From Sisyra terminalis (lineage: Eukaryota > Arthropoda > Insecta > Neuroptera > Sisyridae), in NCBI GenBank assembly GCA_958496175.1, contig OY292277.1, forward strand, positions 496,001 to 560,000: a stretch of 64,000 nucleotides of DNA. Direction: 5' to 3'. Position 1 is the stretch's first letter; each line of letters starts with the position of its first letter. The notes beneath the pieces were generated by a model that searched no databases, had not been told where the DNA came from, and was given only the letters and a program-made list of their open reading frames with translations. Of the stretch, positions 51,001 to 62,139 are shown piece after piece. The position numbers and the translations under genes were made by a program.

Positions 51001-52990
51001 ATTTTGCGGATATCATTGCGGTTATTTTTGCGGATATCATTGCGGTTATTTTGCGGTGATATTTGCGGTTATTTTTGCGGATATCATTGCGGTTATTTTG
51101 CGGTGATATTTGCGGTTATTATTGCGGATATCATTGCGGTTATTTTGCGGTGATATTTGCGGTTATTTTTGCGGATATCATTGCGGTTATTTTGCGGTGA
51201 TATTTGCGGTTATTTTTGCGGATATCATTGCGGTTATTTTGCGGTAATATTTGCGGTTATTTTTGCGGATATCATTGCGGTTATTTTTGCGGATAATATG
51301 GCGGTTATTTTTGCGGATATCATTGCGGTTATTTTGCTGTAATATTTGCGGTTAATTTTGCGGATATTATTGCGGTTATTTTTGCGGATATCATTGCGGT
51401 TATTTTTGCGGATATCATTGCGGTTATTTTTGTGGATATTATTGCGGTTATTTTTGCGGATATCATTGCGGTTATTTTGCGGTAACATTTGCGGTTATTT
51501 TTGGGGATATTATTGCGGTTATTTTTGCGGATATCATTGCGGTTATTTTGCGGTGATATTTGCGGATATCATTGCGGTTATTTTGCGGTGATATTTGCGG
51601 TTATTTTTGCGGATATCATTGCGGTTATCTTGCGGTAATATTTGCGGTTATTTTACGGATATTATTGCGGTTATTTTTGCGGATATCATTGCGGTTATTT
51701 TGCGGTGATATTTGCGGTTATTTTAGCGGATATCATTGCGGTTATTTTGCGGTAATATTTGCGGTTATTTTTGCGGATATCATTGCGTTTATTTTTGCGG
51801 ATATCATTGCGGTTATTTTGCGGTAATATTTGCGGTTATTTTTGCGGATATCATTGCGGTTATTTTTGCGGATATCATTGCGGTTATTTTGCGGTAATAT
51901 TTGCGGTTATTTTTGCGGATATCATTGCGGTTATTTTGCGGTGATATTTGCGGTTATTTTTGCGGATATCATTGCGGTTATTTTGCGGTAATATTTGCGG
52001 TTATTTTTGCGGATATCATTGCTGTAATTTTTGCGGATATCATTGCGGTTATTTTGCGGTAATATTTGCGGTTATTATTGCGTATATCATTGCGGTTATT
52101 TTTGCGGATATCATTGCGGTTATTTTGCGGTGATATTTGCGGTTATTTTTGCGGATATCATTGCGGTTATTTTGCGGTAATATTTGCGGTTATTTTTGCG
52201 GATATCATTGCTGTAATTTTTGCGGATATCATTGCGGTTATTTTGCGGTAATATTTGCGGTTATTATTGCGTATATCATTGCGGTTATTTTTGCGGATAT
52301 TATTGCGGTTATTTTAGCGGATATCATTGCGGTTATTTTTGCGGATAGCATTGCGGTTATTTTGCGGTAATATTTGCGGTTATTTTTGCGGATATCATTG
52401 CGGTTATTTTGCGGTGATATTTGCTGTTAATTTTGCGGATATTATTGCGGTTATTTTTGCGGATATCTTTGCGGTTATTTTGCTGTAATATTTGCGGTTA
52501 ATTTTGCGGATATTATTGCGGTTATTTTTGCGGATATTATTGCGGTTATTTTTGCGGATATCAATGCGGTTATTATGCTGTAATATTTGCGGTTATTTTT
52601 GCGGATATTATTTCGGTTATTTTTGCGGATATCTTTGCGGTTATTTTGCTGTAATATTTGCGGTTAATTTTGCGGATATTATTGCGGTTATTTTTGCGGA
52701 TATCATTGCGGTTATTTTTGCGGATATCATTGCGGTTATTTTGCGGTGATATTTGCGGTTAGTTTTGCGGATATCATTGCGGTTTTTTTTGCGGATATTA
52801 TTGCGGTTATTTTTGCGGATATTATTGCGGTTATTTTTGCGGATATCATTGCGGTTATTCTGCGGTGATATTTGCAGTTATTTTTGCGGATATCATTGCG
52901 GTTATTTTGCGGTAATATTTGCGGTTATTTTTGCGGATATCATTGCGGTTATTTTTGCGGATATCATTGCGGTATTTTTGCGGTGATATT
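48040..52990 (+). repeat. Irregular, more degenerate array zone
   Basis: Cassettes are intact, but long offsets are hard to trace and substitutions and 1-bp indels are more frequent. Examples are TTGCGGCGATAT near 48095, TTGCGAATAAT near 48170, TTGCATATATTA near 50001, GGATTCATTG at 50147 and 50477, and TTGTGTTGGGAT near 50810. Four TTGCTGTAATAT headers fall between 50167 and 50500. A 189-bp duplication (51948/52137) with TTGCTGTAATTTT is the clearest local repeat. Part of 49110-49370 resembles 36948-37208. Confidence 0.65.
50800..50832 (+). repeat. Most degenerate joint in the window
   Basis: The expected short A monomer and C monomer read TTGCGGTTGTG then TTGGGATAATAT, with three or more substitutions within about 15 bp, including loss of the core CpG. 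I found no second copy. It sits in the irregular 48-53-kb zone and supports that zone being less homogenised. Confidence 0.75.
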
Positions 52991-54621
52991 TGCGGATATT
53001 TTAGCGGATATCATTGCGGTTATTTTGCGGTAATATTTGCGGTTATTTTTGCGGATATCATTGCGGTTATTTTTGCGGATATTATTGCGGTTATTTTTGC
53101 GGATATCATGGCGGTTATTTTGCTGTAATATTTGCGGTTAATTTTGCGGATATTATTGCGGTTATTTTTGCGGATATCATTGCGGTTATTTTTGCGGATA
53201 TCATTGCGGTTATTTTTGCGGATATTATTGCGGTTATTTTTGCGGATATCATTGCGGTTATTTTGCGGTAACATTTGCGGTTATTTTTGGGGATATTATT
53301 GCGGTTATTTTTGCGGATATCATTGCGGTTATTTTGCGGTGATATTTGCGGTTATTTTTGCGGATATCATTGCGGTTATTTTGCGGTAATATTTGCGGTT
53401 ATTTTTGCGGATATCATTGCGGTTATTTTTGCGGATATTATTGCGGTTATTTTTGCGGATATCATGGCGGTTATTTTGCTGTAATATTTGCGGTTAATTT
53501 TGCGGATATTATTGCGGTTATTTTTGCGGATATCATTGCGGTTATTTTTGCGGATATCATTGCGGTTATTTTTGCGGATATTATTGCGGTTATTTTTGCG
53601 GATATCATTGCGGTTATTTTGCGGTAACATTTGCGGTTATTTTTGGGGATATTATTGCGGTTATTTTTGCGGATATCATTGCGGTTATTTTGCGGTGATA
53701 TTTGCGGTTATTTTTGCGGATATCATTGCGGTTATTTTGCGGTAATATTTGCGGTTATTTTTGCGGATATCATTGCGTTTATTTTTGCGGATATCATTGC
53801 GGTTATTTTGCGTAAATATTTGCGGTTATTTTTGCGGATATCATTGCGGTTATTTTGCGGTGATATTTGCGGTTATTTTTGCGGATATCATTGCGGTTAT
53901 TTTGCGGTGATATTTGCGGTTATTTTTGCGGATATCATTGCGGTTATTTTGCGGTAATATTTGCGGTTATTTTTGCGGATATTATTGCGGTTTTTTTGGC
54001 GGATATCATTGCGGTTATTTTGCGGTGATATTTGCTGTTAATTTTGCGGATATTATTGCGGTTATTTTTGCGGATATCTTTGCGGTTATTTTGCTGTAAT
54101 ATTTGCGGTTAATTTTGCGGATATTATTGCGGTTATTTTTGCGGATATTATTGCGGTTATTTTTGCGGATATCATTGCGGTTATTTTGCTGTAATATTTG
54201 CGGTTATTTTTGCGGATATTATTTCGGTTATTTTTGCGGATATCTTTGCGGTTATTTTGCTGTAATATTTGCGGTTAATTTTGCGGATATTATTGCGGTT
54301 ATTTTTGCGGATATCATTGCGGTTATTTTTGCGGATATCATTGCGGTTATTTTGCGGTGATATTTGCGGTTATTTTTGCGGATATCATTGCGGTTTTTTT
54401 TGCGGATATTATTGCGGTTATTTTTGCGGATATTATTGCGGTTATTTTTGCGGATATCATTGCGGTTATTCTGCGGTGATATTTGCAGTTATTTTTGCGG
54501 ATATCATTGCGGTTATTTTGCGGTAATATTTGCGGTTATTTTTGCGGATATCATTGCGGTTATTTTTGCGGATATCATTGCGGTATTTTTGCGGTGATAT
54601 TTGCGGATATTTTTGCGGATA
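52492..54621 (+). repeat. Offset-1611 duplication spanning into the 1419-bp HOR
   Basis: Landmarks 52492, 52753 and 53132 recur at 54103, 54364 and 54743. Shared rare joints are ATATCTTTGCGG, TTATTTCGG, TTATTCTGCGG and TTTGCAGTTATT. The left copy has extra substitutions (ATCAATGCGG near 52562, TTATTATGCTG near 52572, TTAGTTTTGCGG near 52757) and looks older or less homogenised. Confidence 0.7.
53014..53745 (+). repeat. 356-bp tandem duplication
   Basis: Bases 53014-53389 recur at +356 (53132/53488, 53275/53631). Each copy runs from a TAATAT joint through ATGGCGG and the TTGCTG header to a TAACAT joint followed by TTTTTGGGGATATT. A relative of this segment at 51234-51510, including a GGGG monomer, lies in the irregular zone. 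Confidence 0.78.
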
Positions 54622-56870
54622 TCATTGCGGTTATTTTGCGGTAATATTTGCGGTTATTTTTGCGGATATCATTGCGGTTATTTTGGCGGATATTATTGCG
54701 GTTATTTTTGCGGATATCATTGCGGTTATTTTGCTGTAATATTTGCGGTTAATTTTGCGGATATTATTGCGGTTATTTTTGCGGATATCATTGCGGTTAT
54801 TTTTGCGGATATCATTGCGGTTATTTTTGCGGATATTATTGCGGTTATTTTTGCGGATATCATTGCGGTTATTTTGCGGTAACATTTGCGGTTATTTTTG
54901 GGGATATTATTGCGGTTATTTTTGCGGATATCATTGCGGTTATTTTGCGGTGATATTTGCGGTTATTTTTGCGGATATCATTGCGGTTATTTTGCGGTGA
55001 TATTTGCGGTTATTTTTGCGGATATCATTGCGGTTATCTTGCGGTAATATTTGCGGTTATTTTACGGATATTATTGCGGTTATTTTTGCGGATATCATTG
55101 CGGTTATTTTGCGGTGATATTTGCGGTTATTTTTGCGGATATCATTGCGGTTATTTTGCGGTAATATTTGCGGTTATTTTTGCGGATATCATTGCGTTTA
55201 TTTTTGCGGATATCATTGCGGTTATTTTGCGTAAATATTTGCGGTTATTTTTGCGGATATCATTGCGGTTATTTTGCGGTGATATTTGCGGTTATTTTTG
55301 CGGATATCATTGCGGTTATTTTGCGGTGATATTTGCGGTTATTTTTGCGGATATCATTGCGGTTATTTTGCGGTAATATTTGCGGTTATTTTTGCGGATA
55401 TTATTGCGGTTTTTTTGGCGGATATCATTGCGGTTATTTTGCGGTGATATTTGCTGTTAATTTTGCGGATATTATTGCGGTTATTTTTGCGGATATCTTT
55501 GCGGTTATTTTGCTGTAATATTTGCGGTTAATTTTGCGGATATTATTGCGGTTATTTTTGCGGATATTATTGCGGTTATTTTTGCGGATATCATTGCGGT
55601 TATTTTGCTGTAATATTTGCGGTTATTTTTGCGGATATTATTTCGGTTATTTTTGCGGATATCTTTGCGGTTATTTTGCTGTAATATTTGCGGTTAATTT
55701 TGCGGATATTATTGCGGTTATTTTTGCGGATATCATTGCGGTTATTTTTGCGGATATCATTGCGGTTATTTTGCGGTAATATTTGCGGTTATTTTTGCGG
55801 ATATCATTGCGGTTTTTTTTTCGGATATTATTGCGGTTATTTTTGCGGATATTATTGCGGTTATTTTTGCGGATATCATTGCGGTTATTCTGCGGTGATA
55901 TTTGCAGTTATTTTTGCGGATATCATTGCGGTTATTTTGCGGTAATATTTGCGGTTATTTTTGCGGATATCATTGCGGTTATTTTTGCGGATATCATTGC
56001 GGTATTTTTGCGGTGATATTTGCGGATATTTTTGCGGATATCATTGCGGTTATTTTGCGGTAATATTTGCGGTTATTTTTGCGGATATCATTGCGGTTAT
56101 TTTGGCGGATATTATTGCGGTTATTTTTGCGGATATCATTGCGGTTATTTTGCTGTAATATTTGCGGTTAATTTTGCGGATATTATTGCGGTTATTTTTG
56201 CGGATATCATTGCGGTTATTTTTGCGGATATCATTGCGGTTATTTTTGCGGATATTATTGCGGTTATTTTTGCGGATATCATTGCGGTTATTTTGCGGTA
56301 ACATTTGCGGTTATTTTTGGGGATATTATTGCGGTTATTTTTGCGGATATCATTGCGGTTATATTGCGGTGATATTTGCGGTTATTTTTGCGGATATCAT
56401 TGCGGTTATTTTGCGGTGATATTTGCGGTTATTTTTGCGGATATCATTGCGGTTATCTTGCGGTAATATTTGCGGTTATTTTACGGATATTATTGCGGTT
56501 ATTTTTGCGGATATCATTGCGGTTATTTTGCGGTGATATTTGCGGTTATTTTTGCGGATATCATTGTGGTTATTTTGCGGTAATATTTGCGGTTATTTTT
56601 GCGGATATCATTGCGTTTATTTTTGCGGATATCATTGCGGTTATTTTGCGGTAATATTTGCGGTTATTTTTGCGGATATCATTGCGGTTATTTTGCGGTG
56701 ATATTTGCGGTTATTTTTGCGGATATCATTGCGGTTATTTTGCGGTGATATTTGCGGTTATTTTTGCGGATATCATTGCGGTTATTTTGCGGTAATATTA
56801 GCGGTTATTTTTGCGGATATTATTGCGGTTTTTTTGGCGGATATCATTGCGGTTATTTTGCGGTGATATT
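53700..56870 (+). repeat. 1419-bp HOR: two copies and a partial third
   Basis: Copy 1 is about 53700-55118, copy 2 about 55119-56537 and partial copy 3 about 56538-56870. Landmarks 53914, 54103, 54269, 54364, 54631, 54743 and 54957 recur at +1419. Shared rare variants are TTTTTTTGGCGG, TTATCTTGCGG, TTTTACGGATATT and TTGCGTAAATAT. In copy 3 the last of these has reverted to TTGCGGTAATAT. A TTTTTTCGG change near 55818 is private to copy 2. Confidence 0.82.
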
Positions 56871-58860
56871 TGCGGTTATTTTTGCGGATATCATTGCGGT
56901 TATTTTGCGGGGATATTTGCGGTTATTTTTGCGGATATCATTGCGGTTATTTTGCGGTAATATTTGCGGTTATTTTTGCGGATATCATTGCGGTTATTTT
57001 TGCGGATATCATTGCGGTTATTTTGCGGTAATATTTGCGGTTATGTTTGCGGATATCATTGCGGTTATTTTGCGGATATTATTGCGGTTATTTTTGCGGA
57101 TATCATTGCGGTTATTTTTACGGATATCATTGCGGTTATTTTGCGGTAATATTTGCGGTTATTTTTGCGGATATCATTGCGGTTATTTTGCGGTGATATT
57201 TGCGGTTAATTTTGCGGATATTATTGCGGTTATTTTTGCGGATATCTTTGCGGTTATTTTGCTGTAATATTTGCGGTTAATTTTGCGGATATTATTGCGG
57301 TTATTTTTGCGGATATAATTGCGGTTATTTTTGCGGATATCATTGCGGTTATTTTGCTGTAATATTTGCGGTTATTTTTGCGGATATTATTGCGGTTATT
57401 TTTGCGGATATCATTGCGGTTATTTTGCGGTAACATTTGCGGTTATTTTTGCGGATATTATTTCGGTTATTTTTGCGGATATCTTTGCGGTTATTTTGCT
57501 GTAATATTTGCGGTTAATTTTGCGGATATTATTGCGGTAATTTTTGCGGATATCATTGCGGTTATTTTTGCGGATATCATTGCGGTTATTTTGCGGGGAT
57601 ATTTGCGGTTATTTTTGCGGATATCATTGCGGTTTTTTTGGCGGATATTATTGCGGTTATTTTTGCGGATATTATTGCGGTTATTTTTGCGGATATCATT
57701 GCGGTTATTTTGCGGTGATATTTGCGGTTATTTTTGCGGATATCATTGCGGTTTTTTTGCGGTGATATTTGCGGTTATTTTTGCGGATATCATTGCGGTT
57801 TTTTTTGCGGATATTATTGCGGTTATTTTTGCGGATATTATTGCGGTTATTTTTGCGGATATCATTGCGGTTATTCTGCGGTGATATTTGCAGTTATTTT
57901 TGCGGATATCATTGCGGTTATTTTGCGGTAATATTTGCGGTTATTTTTGCGGATATCATTGCGGTTATTTTTGCGGATATCATTGCGGTATTTTTGCGGT
58001 GATATTTGCGGATATTTTTGCGGATATCATTGCGGTTATTTTGCGGTAATATTTGCGGTTATTTTTGCGGATATCATTGCGGTTATTTTTGCGGATATTA
58101 TTGCGGTTATTTTTGCGGATATCAATGCGGTTATTTTGCTGTAATATTTGCGGTTAATTTTGCGGATATTATTGCGGTTATTTTTGCGGATATCATTGCG
58201 GTTATTTTTGCGGATATCATTGCGGTTATTTTTGCGGATATTATTGCGGTTATTTTTGCGGATATCATTGCGGTTATTTTGCGGTAACATTTGCGGTTAT
58301 TTTTGGGGATATTATTGCGGTTATTTTTGCGGATATCATTGCGGTTATTTTGCGGTGATATTTGCGGTTATTTTTGCGGATATCATTGCGGTTATTTTGC
58401 GGTGATATTTGCGGTTATTTTTGCGGATATCATTGCGGTTATCTTGCGGTAATATTTGCGGTTATTTTACGGATATTATTGCGGTTATTTTTGCGGATAT
58501 CATTGCGGTTATTTTGCGGTGATATTTGCGGTTATTTTTGCGGATATCATTGCGGTTATTTTGCGGTAATATTTGCGGTTATTTTTGCGGATATCATTGC
58601 GTTTATTTTTGCGGATATCATTGCGGTTATTTTGCGGTAATATTTGCGGTTATTTTTGCGGATATCATTGCGGTTATTTTGCGGTGATATTTGCGGTTAT
58701 TTTTGCGGATATCATTGCGGTTATTTTGCGGTGATATTTGCGGTTATTTTTGCGGATATCATTGCGGTTATTTTGCGGTAATATTTGCGGTTATTTTTGC
58801 GGATATTATTGCGGTTTTTTTGGCGGATATCATTGCGGTTATTTTGCGGTGATATTTGCG
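55780..58860 (+). repeat. Offset-1986 duplication
   Basis: Bases 55783-56654 recur at 57769-58640 (55949/57935, 56050/58036, 56162/58148, 56376/58362), and similarity continues to about 58860. The 1986-bp spacing is the 1419-bp period plus 567 bp of inserted cassettes (56880-57700). The insert includes 11-mers followed directly by ATATTA monomers near 57066 and a TTATGTTTGCGG near 57043. Confidence 0.74.
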
Positions 58861-61072
58861 GTTATTTTTGCGGATATCATTGCGGTTATTTTGCGGTGAT
58901 ATTTGCGGTTATTTTTGCGGATATCATTGCGGTTATTTTGCGGTAATATTTGCGGTTATTTTTGCGGATATCATTGCGGTTATTTTGCGGATATTATTGC
59001 GGTTATTTTTGCGGATATCATTGCGGTTATTTTTACGGATATCATTGCGGTTATTTTGCGGTAATATTTGCGGTTATTTTTGCGGATATCATTGCGGTTA
59101 TTTTGCGGTGATATTTGCGGTTAATTTTGCGGATATTATTGCGGTTATTTTTGCGGATATCTTTGCGGTTATTTTGCTGTAATATTTGCGGTTAATTTTG
59201 CGGATATTATTGCGGTTATTTTTGCGGATATCATTGCGGTTATTTTTGCGGATATCATTGCGGTTATTTTGCGGTAATATTTGCGGTTATTTTTGCGGAT
59301 ATCATTGCGGTTATTTTGCGGATATTATTGCGGTTATTTTTGCGGATATCATTGCGGTTATTTTTACGGATATCATTGCGGTTATTTTGCGGTAATATTT
59401 GCGGTTATTTTTGCGGATATCATTGCGGTTATTTTGCGGTGATATTTGCGGTTAATTTTGCGGATATTATTGCGGTTATTTTTGCGGATATCATTGCGGT
59501 TATTTTGCGGTAATATTTGCGGTTATTTTTGCGGATATCATTGCGGTTATTTTGCGGATATTATTGCGGTTATTTTGCGGTAATATTTGCGGTTATTTTT
59601 GCGGATATCATTGCGGTTATTTTGCGGATATTATTGCGGTTATTTTTGCGGATATCATTGCGGTTATTTTTACGGATATCATTGCGGTTATTTTGCGGTA
59701 ATATTTGCGGTTATTTTTGCGGATATCATTGCGGTTATTTTGCGGTGATATTTGCGGTTAATTTTGCGGATATTATTGCGGTTATTTTTGCGGATATCAT
59801 TGCGGTTATTTTGCGGTAATATTTGCGGTTATTTTTGCGGATATCATTGCGGTTATTTTGCGGATATTATTGCGGTTATTTTTGCGGATATCATTGCGGT
59901 TATTTTTGCGGATATCATTGCGGTTATTTTGCGGTAATATTTGCGGTTATTTTTGCGGATATCATTGCGGTTTTTTTGCGGTGATATTTGCGGTTATTTT
60001 TGCGGATATCATTGCGGTTATTTTGCGGGGATATTTGCGGTTATTTTTGCGGATATCATTGCGGTTTTTTTGGCGGATATTATTGCGGTTATTTTTGCGG
60101 ATATTATTGCGGTTATTTTTGCGGATATCATTGCGGTTATTTTGCGGTGATATTTGCGGTTATTTTTGCGGATATCATTGCGGTTTTTTTGCGGTGATAT
60201 TTGCGGTTATTTTTGCGGATATCATTGCGGTTTTTTTTGCGGATATTATTGCGGTTATTTTTGCGGATATTATTGCGGTTATTTTTGCGGATATCATTGC
60301 GGTTATTCTGCGGTGATATTTGCAGTTATTTTTGCGGATATCATTGCGGTTATTTTGCGGTAATATTTGCGGTTATTTTTGCGGATATCATTGCGGTTAT
60401 TTTTGCGGATATCATTGCGGTATTTTTGCGGTGATATTTGCGGATATTTTTGCGGATATCATTGCGGTTATTTTGCGGTAATATTTGCGGTTATTTTTGC
60501 GGATATCATTGCGGTTATTTTTGCGGATATTATTGCGGTTATTTTTGCGGATATCATTGCGGTTATTTTGCTGTAATATTTGCGGTTAATTTTGCGGATA
60601 TTATTGCGGGTATTTTTGCGGATATCATTGCGGTTATTTTTGCGGATATCATTGCGGTTATTTTTGCGGATATTATTGCGGTTATTTTTGCGGATATCAT
60701 TGCGGTTATTTTGCGGTAACATTTGCGGTTATTTTTGGGGATATTATTGCGGTTATTTTTGCGGATATTATTGCGGTTATTTTGCGGTGATATTTGCGGT
60801 TATTTTTGCGGATATCATTGCGGTTATTTTGCGGTGATATTTGCGGTTATTTTTGCGGATATCATTGCGGTTATCTTGCGGTAATATTTGCGGTTATTTT
60901 ACGGATATTATTGCGGTTATTTTTGCGGATATCATTGCGGTTATTTTGCGGTGATATTTGCGGTTATTTTTGCGGATATCATTGCGGTTATTTTGCGGTA
61001 ATATTTGCGGTTATTTTTGCGGATATCATTGCGTTTATTTTTGCGGATATCATTGCGGTTATTTTGCGGTAA
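57544..61072 (+). repeat. Offset-2432 duplication (57544-58640 repeated at 59976-61072)
   Basis: Landmarks 57722, 57769, 57935, 58006, 58148 and 58362 recur at 60154, 60201, 60367, 60438, 60580 and 60794. Shared variants are GCGGGGATATTT, TTTTTTTGGCGG, 8-T runs and TTATTCTGCGG. The right copy differs by GCGGGTATTT near 60608 and ATATTA for ATATCA near 60768. Confidence 0.76.
58950..59980 (+). repeat. Cluster of 11-mers followed by type B monomers
   Basis: Here the short monomer TTGCGGTTATT is repeatedly followed by TTGCGGATATTA instead of a type C monomer (near 58981, 59312, 59551, 59623 and 59855), breaking the usual rule. Several are followed by TTTTTACGGATATCA. Spacings between occurrences are about 330, 240, 72 and 230 bp, so the cluster grew by unequal small steps. 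It falls between the two copies of the offset-2432 repeat. Confidence 0.68.
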
Positions 61073-62139
61073 TATTTGCGGTTATTTTTGCGGATATCAT
61101 TGCGGTTATTTTGCGGTGATATTTGCGGTTATTTTTGCGGATATCATTGCGGTTATTTTGCGGTAATATTTGCGGTTATTTTTGCGGATATCATTGCGGT
61201 TATTTTTGCGGATATCATTGCGGTTATTTTGCGGTAAAATTTGCGGTTATTTTTGCGGATATCATTGCGGTTATTTTGCGGATATTATTGCGGTTATTTT
61301 TGCGGATATCATTGCGGTTATTTTTACGGATATCATTGCGGTTATTTTGCGGTAATATTTGCGGTTATTTTTGCGGATATCATTGCGGTTATTTTGCGGT
61401 GATATTTGCGGTTAATTTTGCGGATATTATTGCGGTTATTTTTGCGGATATCATTGCGGTTATTTTGCGGTAATATTTGCGGTTATTTTTGCGGATATCA
61501 TTGCGGTTATTTTGCGGATATTATTGCGGTTATTTTTGCGGATATCATTGCGGTTATTTTTGCGGATATCATTGCGGTTATTTTTGCGGATATCATTGCG
61601 GTTATTTTTGCGGATATTATTGCGGTTATTTTTGCGGATATTATTGCGGTTTTTTTGGCGGATATCATTGCGGTTATTTTGCGGTGATATTTGCGGTTAT
61701 TTTTGCGGATATCATTGCGGTTATTTTGCGGTGATATTTGCGGTTATTTTTGCGGATATCATTGCGGTTATTTTGCGGTAATATTTGCGGTTATTTTTGC
61801 GGATATCATTGCGGTTATTTTGCTGTAATATTTGCGGTTATTTTTGCGGATATTATTGCGGTTATTTTTGCGGATATAATTGCGGTTATTTTGCGGTAAC
61901 ATTTGCGGTTATTTTTGCGGATATTATTTCGGTTATTTTTGCGGATATTTTTGCGGTTATTTTGCTGTAATATTTGCGGTTAATTTTGCGGATATTATTG
62001 CGGTAATTTTTGCGGATATCATTGCGGTTATTTTTGCGGATATCATTGCGGTTATTTTTGCGGATATCATTGCGGTATTTTTGCGGTGATATTTGCGGAT
62101 ATTTTTGCGGATATCATTGCGGTTATTTTGCGGTAATAT
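60201..62139 (+). repeat. 1939-bp HOR, copy 1
   Basis: Landmarks 60201, 60367, 60438, 60580, 60794, 61123, 61406, 61512 and 61785 recur at exactly +1939 with identical translations, and the match runs to the window end. Diagnostic variants are GCGGGTATTT, TTTTTGGGGATATT, TTATCTTGCGG, TTGCGGTAAAAT near 61235 and TTTTTACGGATATC near 61323. Confidence 0.85.
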
